A stretch of 64,000 nucleotides of DNA from Gammaproteobacteria bacterium (GTDB lineage: Bacteria; Pseudomonadota; Gammaproteobacteria; Xanthomonadales; Marinicellaceae). The notes under the pieces were generated by a model. That model was not told the origin of the DNA. It worked only from the letters and a program-made list of their open reading frames with translations, and did no database searches. Both the position numbers and the translations under genes were made by a program. Below, in pieces: positions 28,991 to 37,374 of the stretch. Each line of letters opens with the position of its first letter. The first letter of the stretch is position 1. The stretch covers positions 186,001 through 250,000 of the forward strand of contig JAWLAO010000004.1 in assembly GCA_041395445.1 (NCBI GenBank). Reading direction: 5' to 3'.

Positions 28991-31065
28991 AAAAAGACAT
29001 CGAAAAATTATGGGATGAAATAGACTCATCTTTTGATGAGGATGAAAGTCTCGATTTCCAAAGCTATTTTCAATCAAAAAAATGGAAACCTGAGAATTCT
29101 TTAGAAAGTGCCTCTGAAAATATCAGTCAGCTTTTGACATCCGCATTTTCAGGTGATGAAGAACCAGGTGTTACTGTCAATTCCAAATATAAAATCATCC
29201 GCAAAATTGATAGCGGCGGCCAAAGTGATGTTTATCTGGCAGAACGAAATGATGGAATCTATCAACAACAAGTAGTTATTAAATTTATTTCCAACAACTA
29301 CAAATCCTCGATTCTGAAAGAGCAATTCTTACAGGAAATGCAACTGCTAGCAGATTTATCACATCCGGGGGTTGTGCCGATTATTGATGCGGATGTCACT
29401 CAAACCAAAGATGGCTCTGAACAACCGTGGTTGGTTTTAGAGTACATTTCTGGGCAGCATATTGATGAATATTGTTCCACAGACAAGCTCAGCGATCGTG
29501 ACATTGCTAAACTGATTATCAGCTTATGTGACACACTCGATTTTGTGCACCAACGTGGAATTATTCACAAAGATATTAAACCCAGCAATATTTTAATCAA
29601 ACCAATCAACAATGTTCCTTATCCTGTTTTGATTGATTTCGGTATCGCTCAAGAACAGAAAGATAATGATAACAATCAGTTGATTTTTGCCACTTATGGC
29701 TATAGTTCACCGGAGCAAGTTCAGAATAATAAGCCCGACCATCGATCGGATATTTACTCTTTGGGAGTAGTACTGTTCCAGTTGTTGAGTGGAAAGGATG
29801 AGTTTGATATTAAAAAATTTAATGAGAACAGAAAACTAAGTATTCTGAAATCAGACATCCCAAAGGACTTGAAAGAGATTGTCTTGAAGTGTGTTCAGAA
29901 AAACCCGCAACAGCGATACGATTCTGTTGCCATACTGAGAAACGATTTAAACAACTGGTTAATGGACTTTCCTCTGAGTTTTAACAACAACAAGCTGTCG
30001 CACATATTTGTTAAATCAATCAAACGGAATAAACTTCTCTCGACCTTGCTTGCCACTGTTTTTATTTCCGGAGTTTATTTTGCAATTAAATACACCAGCG
30101 ATATCAAATATCAGCAGTCTCTGACTATCAAGGAAAAAAATGCCACTGATCAATTGATGAATTTTATGCTGAATGATTTGTACGAAAACCTGGTAAAAAT
30201 TGGCAGGGTGGATATTCTCAAGCAAGTTGTTGATAAAAGTATCAATCATCTTAATGCGCAGGAAAACAATCAACTTTCACCTCAAGGATATCTGCAATCA
30301 GCAACAGCCTACATCAATGCCGGAAGAGTTTATGACCAATTGGAGCAATCGACTGAAGCCAATCAGGCGTTCTTGCAAGCACTAAAAAATCTGGGAAAAT
30401 ACAAATCAGAAAGCAATCAGCTAACTGAATACTACAATTTGCTTTCGCGCCTGAGTGTTTATCACTCGCAAGTATTAAGCTCCGAAGGACAGGAAGAAAA
30501 AACCGAAGAAACCCTGAAAACAGCTGTTGAATCTTCAAAAGAATATCTTTCGCTGAATCCAAACGGGGACAAACAATTTTTGTCCGAAGCCTATTTGGAA
30601 CAAGGTTATTATTATCTCGAATACGGCAAACCTGAATTAGCAATTCAGGCAATCAACAATAATTTACAACTTTGCCAACAAATGCTCGAGAACGAGCCGA
30701 ATTCTGCAAACTGGCTCTATAACTATTCGCACGCTTTGCAATTAAAATCTTGGTATGAAATCGACTTTGGCAGTTTACAACTGGGTATCAACGATTTAAA
30801 AAAGGCTATTATTCAAGGAAATCACGCTATTGAAATTGACGCTAAAGATTTGCGCAAAATGAATAATATTCGTATTCTGCACAATCAACTGAGTTTCTTC
30901 TATCTTGAAGATGGCAAACATTATGAAGGGCTTGAAACCGCAAATAAAGCACTGGAATATGGTTTAAACCTAGAATCACAAGCTCCTTTAAACAAGGAAT
31001 ATAAACGAGAGATTGTCGTACACATACAGCACCTTGGGAGAAATCTATCAACAAATACAAGATAG
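28987..31065 (+). CDS. Ser/Thr protein kinase with TPR region, 3' end frameshifted
   Basis: Hanks-type kinase followed by a membrane helix and TPR repeats. Kinase marks: VVIKF (K99), HKDIKPSN (catalytic D196), DFGIAQ (D217) and YSSPEQV. The glycine loop reads DSGGQSDVY, losing the first and third canonical glycines, and HRD is HKD. A transmembrane helix (LLSTLLATVFISGVYFAIKY) follows the kinase domain, then TPR-like helices, presumably outside the cytoplasm. The frame ends early at TAG; the natural TPR tail continues in the +1 frame just downstream, so the intact gene would end at 31441 (about 818 aa). I chose the ATGA-overlapping ATG; an in-frame upstream start lies inside the sigma gene. 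Confidence 0.8.
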   Translation: MKKDIEKLWDEIDSSFDEDESLDFQSYFQSKKWKPENSLESASENISQLLTSAFSGDEEPGVTVNSKYKIIRKIDSGGQSDVYLAERNDGIYQQQVVIKFISNNYKSSILKEQFLQEMQLLADLSHPGVVPIIDADVTQTKDGSEQPWLVLEYISGQHIDEYCSTDKLSDRDIAKLIISLCDTLDFVHQRGIIHKDIKPSNILIKPINNVPYPVLIDFGIAQEQKDNDNNQLIFATYGYSSPEQVQNNKPDHRSDIYSLGVVLFQLLSGKDEFDIKKFNENRKLSILKSDIPKDLKEIVLKCVQKNPQQRYDSVAILRNDLNNWLMDFPLSFNNNKLSHIFVKSIKRNKLLSTLLATVFISGVYFAIKYTSDIKYQQSLTIKEKNATDQLMNFMLNDLYENLVKIGRVDILKQVVDKSINHLNAQENNQLSPQGYLQSATAYINAGRVYDQLEQSTEANQAFLQALKNLGKYKSESNQLTEYYNLLSRLSVYHSQVLSSEGQEEKTEETLKTAVESSKEYLSLNPNGDKQFLSEAYLEQGYYYLEYGKPELAIQAINNNLQLCQQMLENEPNSANWLYNYSHALQLKSWYEIDFGSLQLGINDLKKAIIQGNHAIEIDAKDLRKMNNIRILHNQLSFFYLEDGKHYEGLETANKALEYGLNLESQAPLNKEYKREIVVHIQHLGRNLSTNTR

Positions 31066-31441
31066 TCAAAATGCGCTATTGTATATGGAAAAAGGTCTGC
31101 AAATTTCGCGTGAGAATTATCAACGCGACTCAGAGAACTATTCTGTAGCTAATGACTTTTGTATCGATTTATTGCTGGTTGCTGAACAATTTAGAAGCAC
31201 TGAGGAAAATGAAAAATTTAATCAGCTCACAAATGAAGCGTTGAAAATTATTCAGTATGTGACTTCGCAGGAGCCAAATAACAAATACTATCGTCATACT
31301 TATGCCACGGCTCTGTTAATGCTTGAACAGTTCGATGAAGCTCGTCCTCACATTCAGTTTCTCAATCAGGCAGGAATGTTGGATGAAACCATTAAATCGC
31401 TTTTGAATGAAAAACAATTAAGTGACTGGTTGAGCGAATAA
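31013..31441 (+). pseudogene. detached C-terminal TPR tail of the kinase
   Basis: This frame has no convincing own start or ribosome site (its first codon is TTG inside the kinase gene). It reads on in the sense of the kinase: YSTLGEIYQQIQDSQNALLYMEKGLQ is a typical TPR helix pair, followed by more TPR-like helices and a natural end (LSDWLSE). Restoring one missing pair of bases or removing one extra base near 31010-31020 joins it to the kinase. Either a real frameshift or a sequence error; no slippery heptamer is visible. Confidence 0.7.
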
Positions 31442-31483
31442 GATATAATTTGCTTTTAATTTTTGTTTAATATCACAAACATC

Positions 31484-32035
31484 ATGATTGAATACAAAAC
31501 CGCAGAGAACAGCATTGAGTTGCAACAGATTATTGACTTACAAGCCATCAATCTTCCTTCCAACATTTCTGATGAAGAACTAAAACAGCAAGGTTTTGTA
31601 ACCGTAAAACACAATCTTGACTTGCTCACCCGGATGAACTCTCTTTATGGACATATCATTGCCAAAGACGGAGATAAAATTGCGGGATATGCCTTAGTGA
31701 TGTTAAAAGATTTTGCTGATGAAGTTCCGGTGTTGTTCACCATGTTTGAACGAATCAATTTATTGGAACATAAAGGCGAAAAACTTGGAAATACCCAATA
31801 TTTTGTAATGGGACAAGTTTGTGTTGCCAAAGAGTACCGTTCTCAAGGTGTGTTTGCCGGACTCTACCAACACATGAAAAAGTGTATGTCTCCACATTTT
31901 GATTACATTGTTACCCAAATTTCAAGTCGCAACACTCGTTCCAAGAGAGCCCATGAAAAAGTGGGTTTTGAAACGATTAAAACCTACAAAGACGATCACG
32001 ATGATTGGGAAATTGTGCTTTGGGATTGGGAGTGA
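31484..32035 (+). CDS. GNAT-family N-acetyltransferase
   Basis: 183 residues with the GNAT fold: beta strands then motif A, MGQVCVAKEYRSQGVFAGLYQHM, whose R-x-x-G-x-x-x-G-like loop binds acetyl-CoA pyrophosphate, and the later ISSRNTRSKRAHEKVGFETI motif B. Substrate unknown. The ATG is preferred over a TTG 21 bases upstream. It is the last intact gene before the degenerate island. Confidence 0.8.
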   Translation: MIEYKTAENSIELQQIIDLQAINLPSNISDEELKQQGFVTVKHNLDLLTRMNSLYGHIIAKDGDKIAGYALVMLKDFADEVPVLFTMFERINLLEHKGEKLGNTQYFVMGQVCVAKEYRSQGVFAGLYQHMKKCMSPHFDYIVTQISSRNTRSKRAHEKVGFETIKTYKDDHDDWEIVLWDWE

Positions 32036-32172
32036 TACAAAAAATTTAAAAATGGATTTTTTAATGTTACGCTGTTGCCTATGTACTTGACTTGTTTACT
32101 CGATATTTCGAACGTAGTCGAGAAATCTAAAATATTTACAAGTCATGCTGAACTTATTTCAGTATCTTTTCT

Positions 32173-32350
32173 TTGCTCCTTTTGTTCGTGCAAAAGGAGC
32201 GTAAAAGCACGCCCCGAACTCTCAGCCGTTGGCTTCCCTCACTATTTTCTCAAATTTGGCGTTTGCAAAAACTCACATTGCAAGCAATGTTCAAACACTT
32301 GCAAACTTTGCTCCAAATTTTTCAAAAATATCTCGGTGAGAGTAAAGGGG
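32173..32350 (+). repeat. structured palindromic element, copy A
   Basis: Order in this copy: a hairpin GCTCCTTTTG-TTCGTG-CAAAAGGAGC; a box CACGCCCCGA; a mini-hairpin AGCC-GTT-GGCT; then nested arms AAATTTGG/CCAAATTT, GTTTGCAA/TTGCAAAC and CATTGC/GCAATG; and a closing arm CTCTCA/TGAGAG with CCCC (32212-32215) facing GGGG (32347-32350). A second copy in opposite orientation at 34369-34539 keeps the boxes and fold but has different stem sequences. Open frames running through it (for example Cys/Lys-rich KNSHCKQC peptides) are by-products of the palindromes. Confidence 0.75.
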
Positions 32351-32699
32351 TTTAAAAGAACGCCGTCATTCTGAGCGAAGAAGACTTAATCAACAAAGTC
32401 GTAAGTACTTCAAACTAACTCGTCATTCCTGCGAAGGCAGGAATCTTCCAAAAATGCACATATAGCCGGATATTTACGGAAATATGAAAGTGTGAAATGA
32501 TATCAGGTTCATAGCGATTATATGCGTACTAAAACATCACTTTACATAAAAAAATCAGTATGTTAGTATCAAAAGCCATGAAAATGGGCGCATTAAAATA
32601 CGCAAAATATTTAATATCTTGCATTGATGCACATATAATAAATTGTTATGCAATAAAACATGTAACTAAACGGAATTAATTTAATAAAAGACATATATC
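32351..32699. other. intergenic stretch with REP-like palindrome
   Basis: AT-rich, with no gene that I can support. It opens with a TCATTCTGAGCGAAG-type sequence and then a REP-like hairpin at 32425-32444 (listed separately). The last 240 bases are AT-rich with no clear coding sense, just upstream of the first cassette-like gene; no attC or integrase attachment site is recognisable here. Confidence 0.5.
32425..32444. repeat. REP-like short palindrome
   Basis: ATTCCTGC-GAAG-GCAGGAAT is a perfect 8-bp stem with a 4-base loop, in the common CGTCATTCCTGCG(A)AGGCAGGAATC context found dispersed in many proteobacterial genomes. Only one full copy is seen in this window. Confidence 0.7.
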
Positions 32700-33241
32700 A
32701 TGAGCAAAAAAGATTTCGATGACTTCATAAATAAGCAGGCCGCGAAGAAATCTCAAGAAGAACCTATCAATTGGGATAATCAGAGAGATGAGTGGCTAAA
32801 TTATCTTTCAGAATATTACAGTAAGGCGGAAGAGTTTCTAAAAGAATATATTGAAGATAATAAGGTAAGCATAAAGTATACAGATAAAGAAATTTATGAA
32901 GAATATATTGGCGGCTATACAGTAAAAGTATTAAATATAGAATTGGCTGGGCATAAAGTTAAATTAGAACCGATAGGTACGAATCTTATTGGGGCAAAAG
33001 GCCGCGTGGACTTAATAGGTAAAAACGGAACTATTCGGTTCGTTCTTGTTAATAAAAATTCATCAGGTCCAAAAATAAAAGTAAATATATGGATTGAAGG
33101 GGAAGAGCCTCCAAACAAGAGGAGGTGTCTAAAATACTTGAATGGGAATGGAAAATATCGACCCCACCGCCAAGAATAAAATATATAGAATTTAATCAAG
33201 AAACATTTCTTAGCGCACTAATGGAGGTTGTCGGTGGCTAA
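32700..33241 (+). pseudogene. cassette-type protein of unknown function, frameshifted near its end
   Basis: The first frame gives 159 residues (MSKKDFDDFINKQ onward), with a central beta-rich part (VKLEPIGTNLIGAKGRVDLIG, IRFVLVNKN). It ends in a non-family tail, while the -1/+2 frame continues naturally from about 33115 with EEVSKILEWEWKISTPPP and ends TFLSALMEVVGG. Joining the two gives a protein of about 180 residues. Function unknown; I have seen no diagnostic motif. Its restored stop overlaps the GTG start of the next gene. It looks like the first gene of a two-gene cassette that ends in an attC-like site. Confidence 0.65.
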
Positions 33242-33777
33242 AAAGGTTTTTTTTCAAATGAAAAATTAGAGCTTGTCGAAATTGCAAATTATTATTCGGA
33301 CTCAGAGCAGTCCTTTAAAATGTATTATTTGAACAATAACCACGCCTTGGAGGAGAGGTTTTTTTGGTTATTCCAGAGAAGATTTGGCTAACGAGTTGAG
33401 ATCAAGGATTGAAGAGCTAAATCACACATCTTCACTTACGCTTTTGGCAACTCTAGAAGCTGCGTTTAGAATAGATTACTTACAAAGAAATTACAAAAAG
33501 AAAAGAGACCCACTTTCGAGATCTTTTAGGAATTTGTTCAAAACAAAGAACTCAAAAGCTTCGCTGGAAGATGACATTCTGAAGCGTGGAAAGTAATGCG
33601 CACGGAACTTCTAAGATCATTGGTGATTTAAAAGGCGCGCTAAAATATCGACACTGGCTTGCGCATGGCAGATACTTGACCCCGAAGATGGGGCGACAGA
33701 ATTATGACTATGCTACCGTATATGAATTGGTAGAAACTGTTCTAAACAGTTTTCCATTTGAGGGTGTAAATGCATAA
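33234..33777 (+). pseudogene. HEPN-like protein, broken by three frameshifts
   Basis: Four consecutive pieces in different frames read as one protein: GTG start VAKKV; then EKLELVEIANYYSDSEQSF; then DLANELRSRIEELNHTSS...LEAAFRIDYLQRNY; then SNAHGTSKIIGDLKGALKYRHWLAHGRYL to the end. Two breaks fall in T8 and T7 runs (near 33250 and 33365), the third near 33583. RHWLAHG within an all-helical protein resembles the R-x4-6-H motif of HEPN RNase or adaptor proteins, found in toxin-antitoxin and defence systems. The last codon and TAA overlap the attC-like site, as is usual in cassettes. Confidence 0.6.
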
Positions 33778-33842
33778 CAAGGCGCTTGTTCGATGCAAAC
33801 TACGCTACGCTTCGTTTGCACCGCACAGCTTGGTCGTTAGCT
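33772..33842 (+). mobile_element. attC-like recombination site of an integron cassette
   Basis: About 70 bases with R''-like GCATAAC at the left and GTTAGCT at the right, where GTTAGCT departs from GTTRRRY at one base. Between them lies an imperfect palindrome: GCAAAC (33795-33800) pairs with GTTTGC, with partial outer pairing. It starts at the stop codon of the preceding gene, and the next gene's ATG begins 8 bases after its end, the normal cassette spacing. No integrase gene is in the window, so this is a remnant or an integrase-less (CALIN-type) cluster. Confidence 0.6.
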
Positions 33843-33848
33843 GAAGAA

Positions 33849-34307
33849 ATGAAAAAGATCGGTGGCACCAAGAGGTTATCGTTACACTCAAGCCCGTAGC
33901 GGTACTGTTCTCTGAATTAGCTTCAATGCTTAATCGTAGGGGTTACTCACTGATGGAAGTGGTGAAGTATTTTTTTATGCGCGGAAAGACAACATAGAAA
34001 AGTGGCAAACTGACACACTAATCACAGTGAGTGCTTTTATAAATGATACAGAAGTGGACTACTACGAAGATGAAGCACAAGAAATAAGTAAAATTGAACT
34101 TGGATATTTGTTGCCTTGGCAGCCAATTAAGAATGCGAGTACCTTTATTGCAGAGGCATGGGGTTTGGCTGGTGAGCTGGGTGCGATATTTCTATAGGTG
34201 ATGAGTTAATTTCAAAGAAGATCTGTCGGCCATCATCAATGAATATGCTGCCGATTCTAGAACAAAGGCTTGAAGCTCCAGGTGGAGAGTTTCTCGCTCA
34301 AGCTTAA
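33849..34307 (+). pseudogene. second cassette gene, unknown function, three frameshifts
   Basis: ATG immediately after the attC-like site, preceded by AAGAA. The first frame stops after 16 codons; the reading continues as EVIVTLKPVAVLFSELASML in a second frame, as GSGEVFFYARKDNIEKWQ through LPWQPIKNASTFIAEAWGLAGELG in a third, and as ISIGDELISKKICRPSSMN ending FLAQA in a fourth. Together they make one protein of about 150 residues. No family recognised. The breaks lie near 33870, 33950 and 34190. Confidence 0.6.
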
Positions 34308-34657
34308 TTTATGAGGGCTGTGGTCCAAAATGATTTGACGACGTACACTCTGACAGATTGTTTATTAACCCCCTTACATTCCGCTGAGACACGGAGAAAT
34401 ATTCGGAAATAAGCGTAACAACTGTTTGAGCGAAGCGAGTTTTGTTACGCGCTGAATATTTAGAGTATCGAAGGAAGCCGCAGGCCGGAATGTCGGGGCG
34501 TGTTTTTTGATTCGTTTTTTGCACGAGCAAAAAATGAATGATAGATTGATGAAATGTAGTTTGACCTAACGCCCAACATCAGCACATTACATTTTCCCCT
34601 TATCAGAATTAAGATTTGAGATTCTTCAAATCACTTCACTCGTTCAGAATGACACAA
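34308..34657. other. intergenic region holding repeat copy B and a truncated attC-like half
   Basis: No gene is supported here. Besides the structured element (34369-34539, minus), the stretch at 34564-34583 reads ACCTAAC then GCCCAACATCAGC, a fit to the R''-L'' half of an attC site, with no matching right half within 130 bases. A TCGTTCAGAATGACA sequence, similar to the TCATTCTGAGCGAA at 32375, lies near the fhs end. Confidence 0.5.
34369..34539 (-). repeat. structured palindromic element, copy B (inverted)
   Basis: Reading the minus strand: hairpin with TTTTTTG-CTCGTG-CAAAAAA; box CACGCCCCGA; mini-hairpin GCC-TGC-GGC; arms AAATATTC/GAATATTT and GCGTAACAA/TTGTTACGC; closing arm CATTCCG/CGGAATG; then GTAAGGGGG. 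The box, loop (YTCGTG) and fold match copy A while the stem sequences differ in a way that keeps pairing. The orientation is opposite to copy A, with the first hairpin on the outer side in both. Confidence 0.75.
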
Positions 34658-36322
34658 TTATCCCACACCTGTAATTGTTCCATCTTTTTGCAACTCAATC
34701 TTTAAAGCAACCGGGGCTTTGGGTAATCCGGGCATACGCATGATGTTGCCGGTAAGAACCACCAGAAATCCGGCACCGGAGTTGATTTGGATGCCTCTGA
34801 CGGTGACAAAAAAGTCTTTTGGGCGACCATGCAGTTTAGGGTCATCCGATAGGGAACTGGGAGCTTTTGCGATGCAAACGGGTAAATGTTCGAGTCCCAG
34901 TTTTTTAATTTGTAGTAAATCCTTTTCAGCATCTTTGGTGAAAGCAATGTCTTTTGCGCCATACATTTTTTGGCTGACTTTTTTAATTTTTTTGAAAACC
35001 GAATCGGTTTTATCATAAAGTGGTATGAATTTTCGTGAAGTATCAGCAACTTCAATTACGGCTTTTGCCAACTCGACAGAGCCGTTCCCGCCTTCGGTAA
35101 AATGTCTGGATTCAGCAAATCGAATGCCTTTGCTTTGAACGTGCTTTCTGACTAACTCGACCTCTGCATCAGAGTCACTGATAAAACGATTTAAAGCAAC
35201 AACCATCGGTTTATTAAACTGTTGCACACTTTCAATATGTTTATCCAGATTTGACAAACCTTCGGACAAGCTCGTTAAGTCTTCGTTTTCCAGTTCTTCA
35301 GCATTTTTTCCGCCATGCAACTTTAATGCTCTGACAGTTGTGACCAATACAACGGCCGCCGGGTCAAGTCCTGCGGATTGACACTTGATGTCAAAGAATT
35401 TTTCGGCACCTAAATCAAAACCAAAACCCGCTTCGGTGATTGCCCAATCAGAATGATGCATTGCCATTTTAGTGGCAATCACACTATTGCAACCATGAGC
35501 AATATTGGCAAAAGGTCCACCATGAACAAATGCCGGACAACCTTCCAGCGATTGCACTAAATTCGGGTGAATTGCATCACTAAGCAATGCCATGAGTGAA
35601 CCGGTAAACTCTAAATCCTTCAAATAAATAGGTTCTCCATCATGATTATATGCCAGAAGCGTTCTATCCAAACGATTTCTTAAGTCTTCCAAATCGTTGG
35701 ATAAACATAATATCGCCATGATTTCAGAAGCAGCGGTGATATCAAATCCGCCTTCTCGTGGGACACCATGAGCTTTTCCTCCGAGTCCAACAACGATATT
35801 TCGCAAACTACGATCATTCATGTCCATCACCCGACGCCAAACAATGCGTCTGGGGTCGATGTTTAATAGATTACGATGATAAATATGATTATCAATCATT
35901 GCCGAAATCAGATTGTTAGCAGAAGTGATGGCATGAAAATCACCGGTAAAATGTAAATTGATTCGGCTATTAGGAACAATTTGTGCATATCCGCCACCGG
36001 TTGCACCACCTTTGATGCCCATACATGGTCCTAATGAAGGTTCCCGCAAAGCCAGACAAACTGATTCACCGAGTTTTTTCATTCCTTGTGCTAAACCGAT
36101 GGAGGTAGTAGTTTTTCCTTCGCCGGCTTTGGTTGGCGTGGTCGCTGAAACCAGTATCAATTTCCCTGAGTTGTTTTGAGGTTTGTTTAAAGCATTAATA
36201 TGAACCTTGGTGATTTCTGTTCCGTGAGGAATCATATCCGACTCACTAATCCCCATTGCTGTTGCAATTTCTTTTATGGGTTGAGTTGTCACACTTTTGG
36301 CAATTTCACTATTGGATAACAT
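34658..36322 (-). CDS. fhs: formate--tetrahydrofolate ligase
   Basis: 554 residues; ATP-dependent synthesis of 10-formyltetrahydrofolate from formate. The P-loop TPTKAGEGKTT is near residue 65, followed by GLAQGMKKLG, REPSLGPCMGIKGGATGGG and the FHAITSANNLISAMIDNH signature. Length matches the family (about 555). The formate made by the frmA-fghA pathway elsewhere in the window is a possible substrate source, an inference only. No folD is adjacent. Confidence 0.96.
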   Translation of the reverse strand: MLSNSEIAKSVTTQPIKEIATAMGISESDMIPHGTEITKVHINALNKPQNNSGKLILVSATTPTKAGEGKTTTSIGLAQGMKKLGESVCLALREPSLGPCMGIKGGATGGGYAQIVPNSRINLHFTGDFHAITSANNLISAMIDNHIYHRNLLNIDPRRIVWRRVMDMNDRSLRNIVVGLGGKAHGVPREGGFDITAASEIMAILCLSNDLEDLRNRLDRTLLAYNHDGEPIYLKDLEFTGSLMALLSDAIHPNLVQSLEGCPAFVHGGPFANIAHGCNSVIATKMAMHHSDWAITEAGFGFDLGAEKFFDIKCQSAGLDPAAVVLVTTVRALKLHGGKNAEELENEDLTSLSEGLSNLDKHIESVQQFNKPMVVALNRFISDSDAEVELVRKHVQSKGIRFAESRHFTEGGNGSVELAKAVIEVADTSRKFIPLYDKTDSVFKKIKKVSQKMYGAKDIAFTKDAEKDLLQIKKLGLEHLPVCIAKAPSSLSDDPKLHGRPKDFFVTVRGIQINSGAGFLVVLTGNIMRMPGLPKAPVALKIELQKDGTITGVG

Positions 36323-36445
36323 GGTTGATTTCTACTCTAACAAAGACATAGCATTCTAACATAATGCGAAGCATGGAAGTTGTCTGAAATCAAAAATTGA
36401 AACTTTTGTAATTCAGTTGATTACTGGATAAATTATATACAAAAG

Positions 36446-37369
36446 CTATAAAAACTCCTCAATTAGCGACTGAATCTGATTAAGATAACCCACTTTGGTA
36501 GAGTCCAGCCAAATGGCATCTTGTTCTTTTCGCAACCATGTCCATTGTCGTTTTGCAAGTTGTCGGGTCGCAACAATTCCTCTGAAAATCATTTCGTCGT
36601 AGTCAAATTCGCCATCCAGATATTGCCAAACCTGGCGATAACCGACACAACGCATGGATGGCATTTCGAGTTTGATTTTAGGATTCGCTTTCAGTTTTTC
36701 GACTTCTTCAATGAAACCATGTTGAACCATTTGTCGGAATCTTTGCTCGATCCGCTCGTGCAATAAGGCTCGATCTGGAGCTATGATAATTTTTAAGACT
36801 TGATAATCGAGTTCGTTCCCTTGATCCTCCTTGTGCAATTCAGTCATGGTTTTTCCGCTAATGTGAAAAACCTCAAGAGCTCGTTGAATGCGTTGCGGAT
36901 CGGTCTTTTTGATACGGGCAGCCGATTCGGGATCAATTTTTTGCAACAGTTGGTGCATATATTCCCACCCATGAGTTTCAGCTTCATCTAATAACTTTTG
37001 TCGAATCCCCTCATCGGCATCGGGTAATTTTGACAAACCATGTTGCAAACTCCGGTAATACAACATCGTTCCACCAGCTAACAATGGAGTTTTATTTTTT
37101 GCAATCGACTGTTCCATCAAACCATAAGCATCCTTGCAGAAATTTGCCGTTGAATAGGATTCCCAGGGCTCAATAATATCAACCAAAGCATGAGGTGCTT
37201 TTTGTAATTCTTCGGTACTCGGCTTAGCAGTGCCGATGTCCATTTGTTTGTAAACCAGCGCTGAATCAACTGAAATAATGTCGCAATTGTATTTTTCATG
37301 CAGAAAAATCGCCGCTTCGGTTTTACCGGCTGCGGTTGGTCCCATTAAAAAAACAGATTTCTTCGTCAT
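36446..37369 (-). CDS. miaA: tRNA dimethylallyltransferase
   Basis: 307 residues; transfers a dimethylallyl group to A37 of tRNAs reading codons that begin with U. P-loop GPTAAGKTEAAI (about 10-21), DSALVYKQMDIGTAKP, GGTMLYYRSLQHGLS and the RQWTWLRKEQD tail are all present. It lies 5 bases downstream of the LpxL-like gene on the same strand. The usual downstream hfq is missing here; fhs follows on the same strand after a 123-base gap. Confidence 0.95.
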   Translation of the reverse strand: MTKKSVFLMGPTAAGKTEAAIFLHEKYNCDIISVDSALVYKQMDIGTAKPSTEELQKAPHALVDIIEPWESYSTANFCKDAYGLMEQSIAKNKTPLLAGGTMLYYRSLQHGLSKLPDADEGIRQKLLDEAETHGWEYMHQLLQKIDPESAARIKKTDPQRIQRALEVFHISGKTMTELHKEDQGNELDYQVLKIIIAPDRALLHERIEQRFRQMVQHGFIEEVEKLKANPKIKLEMPSMRCVGYRQVWQYLDGEFDYDEMIFRGIVATRQLAKRQWTWLRKEQDAIWLDSTKVGYLNQIQSLIEEFL

Positions 37370-37374
37370 TGGTG

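Noticed and set aside
31005..31065. Programmed frameshift in the kinase gene
   Set aside because: No X-XXY-YYZ slippery heptamer or downstream structure was seen.
32075..32374. Open frames rich in Cys/Lys (KNSHCKQC-type) across the structured repeat
   Set aside because: They run through the palindromes of copy A, lack a ribosome site, and change with the stem sequences; the element explains them better than a protein.
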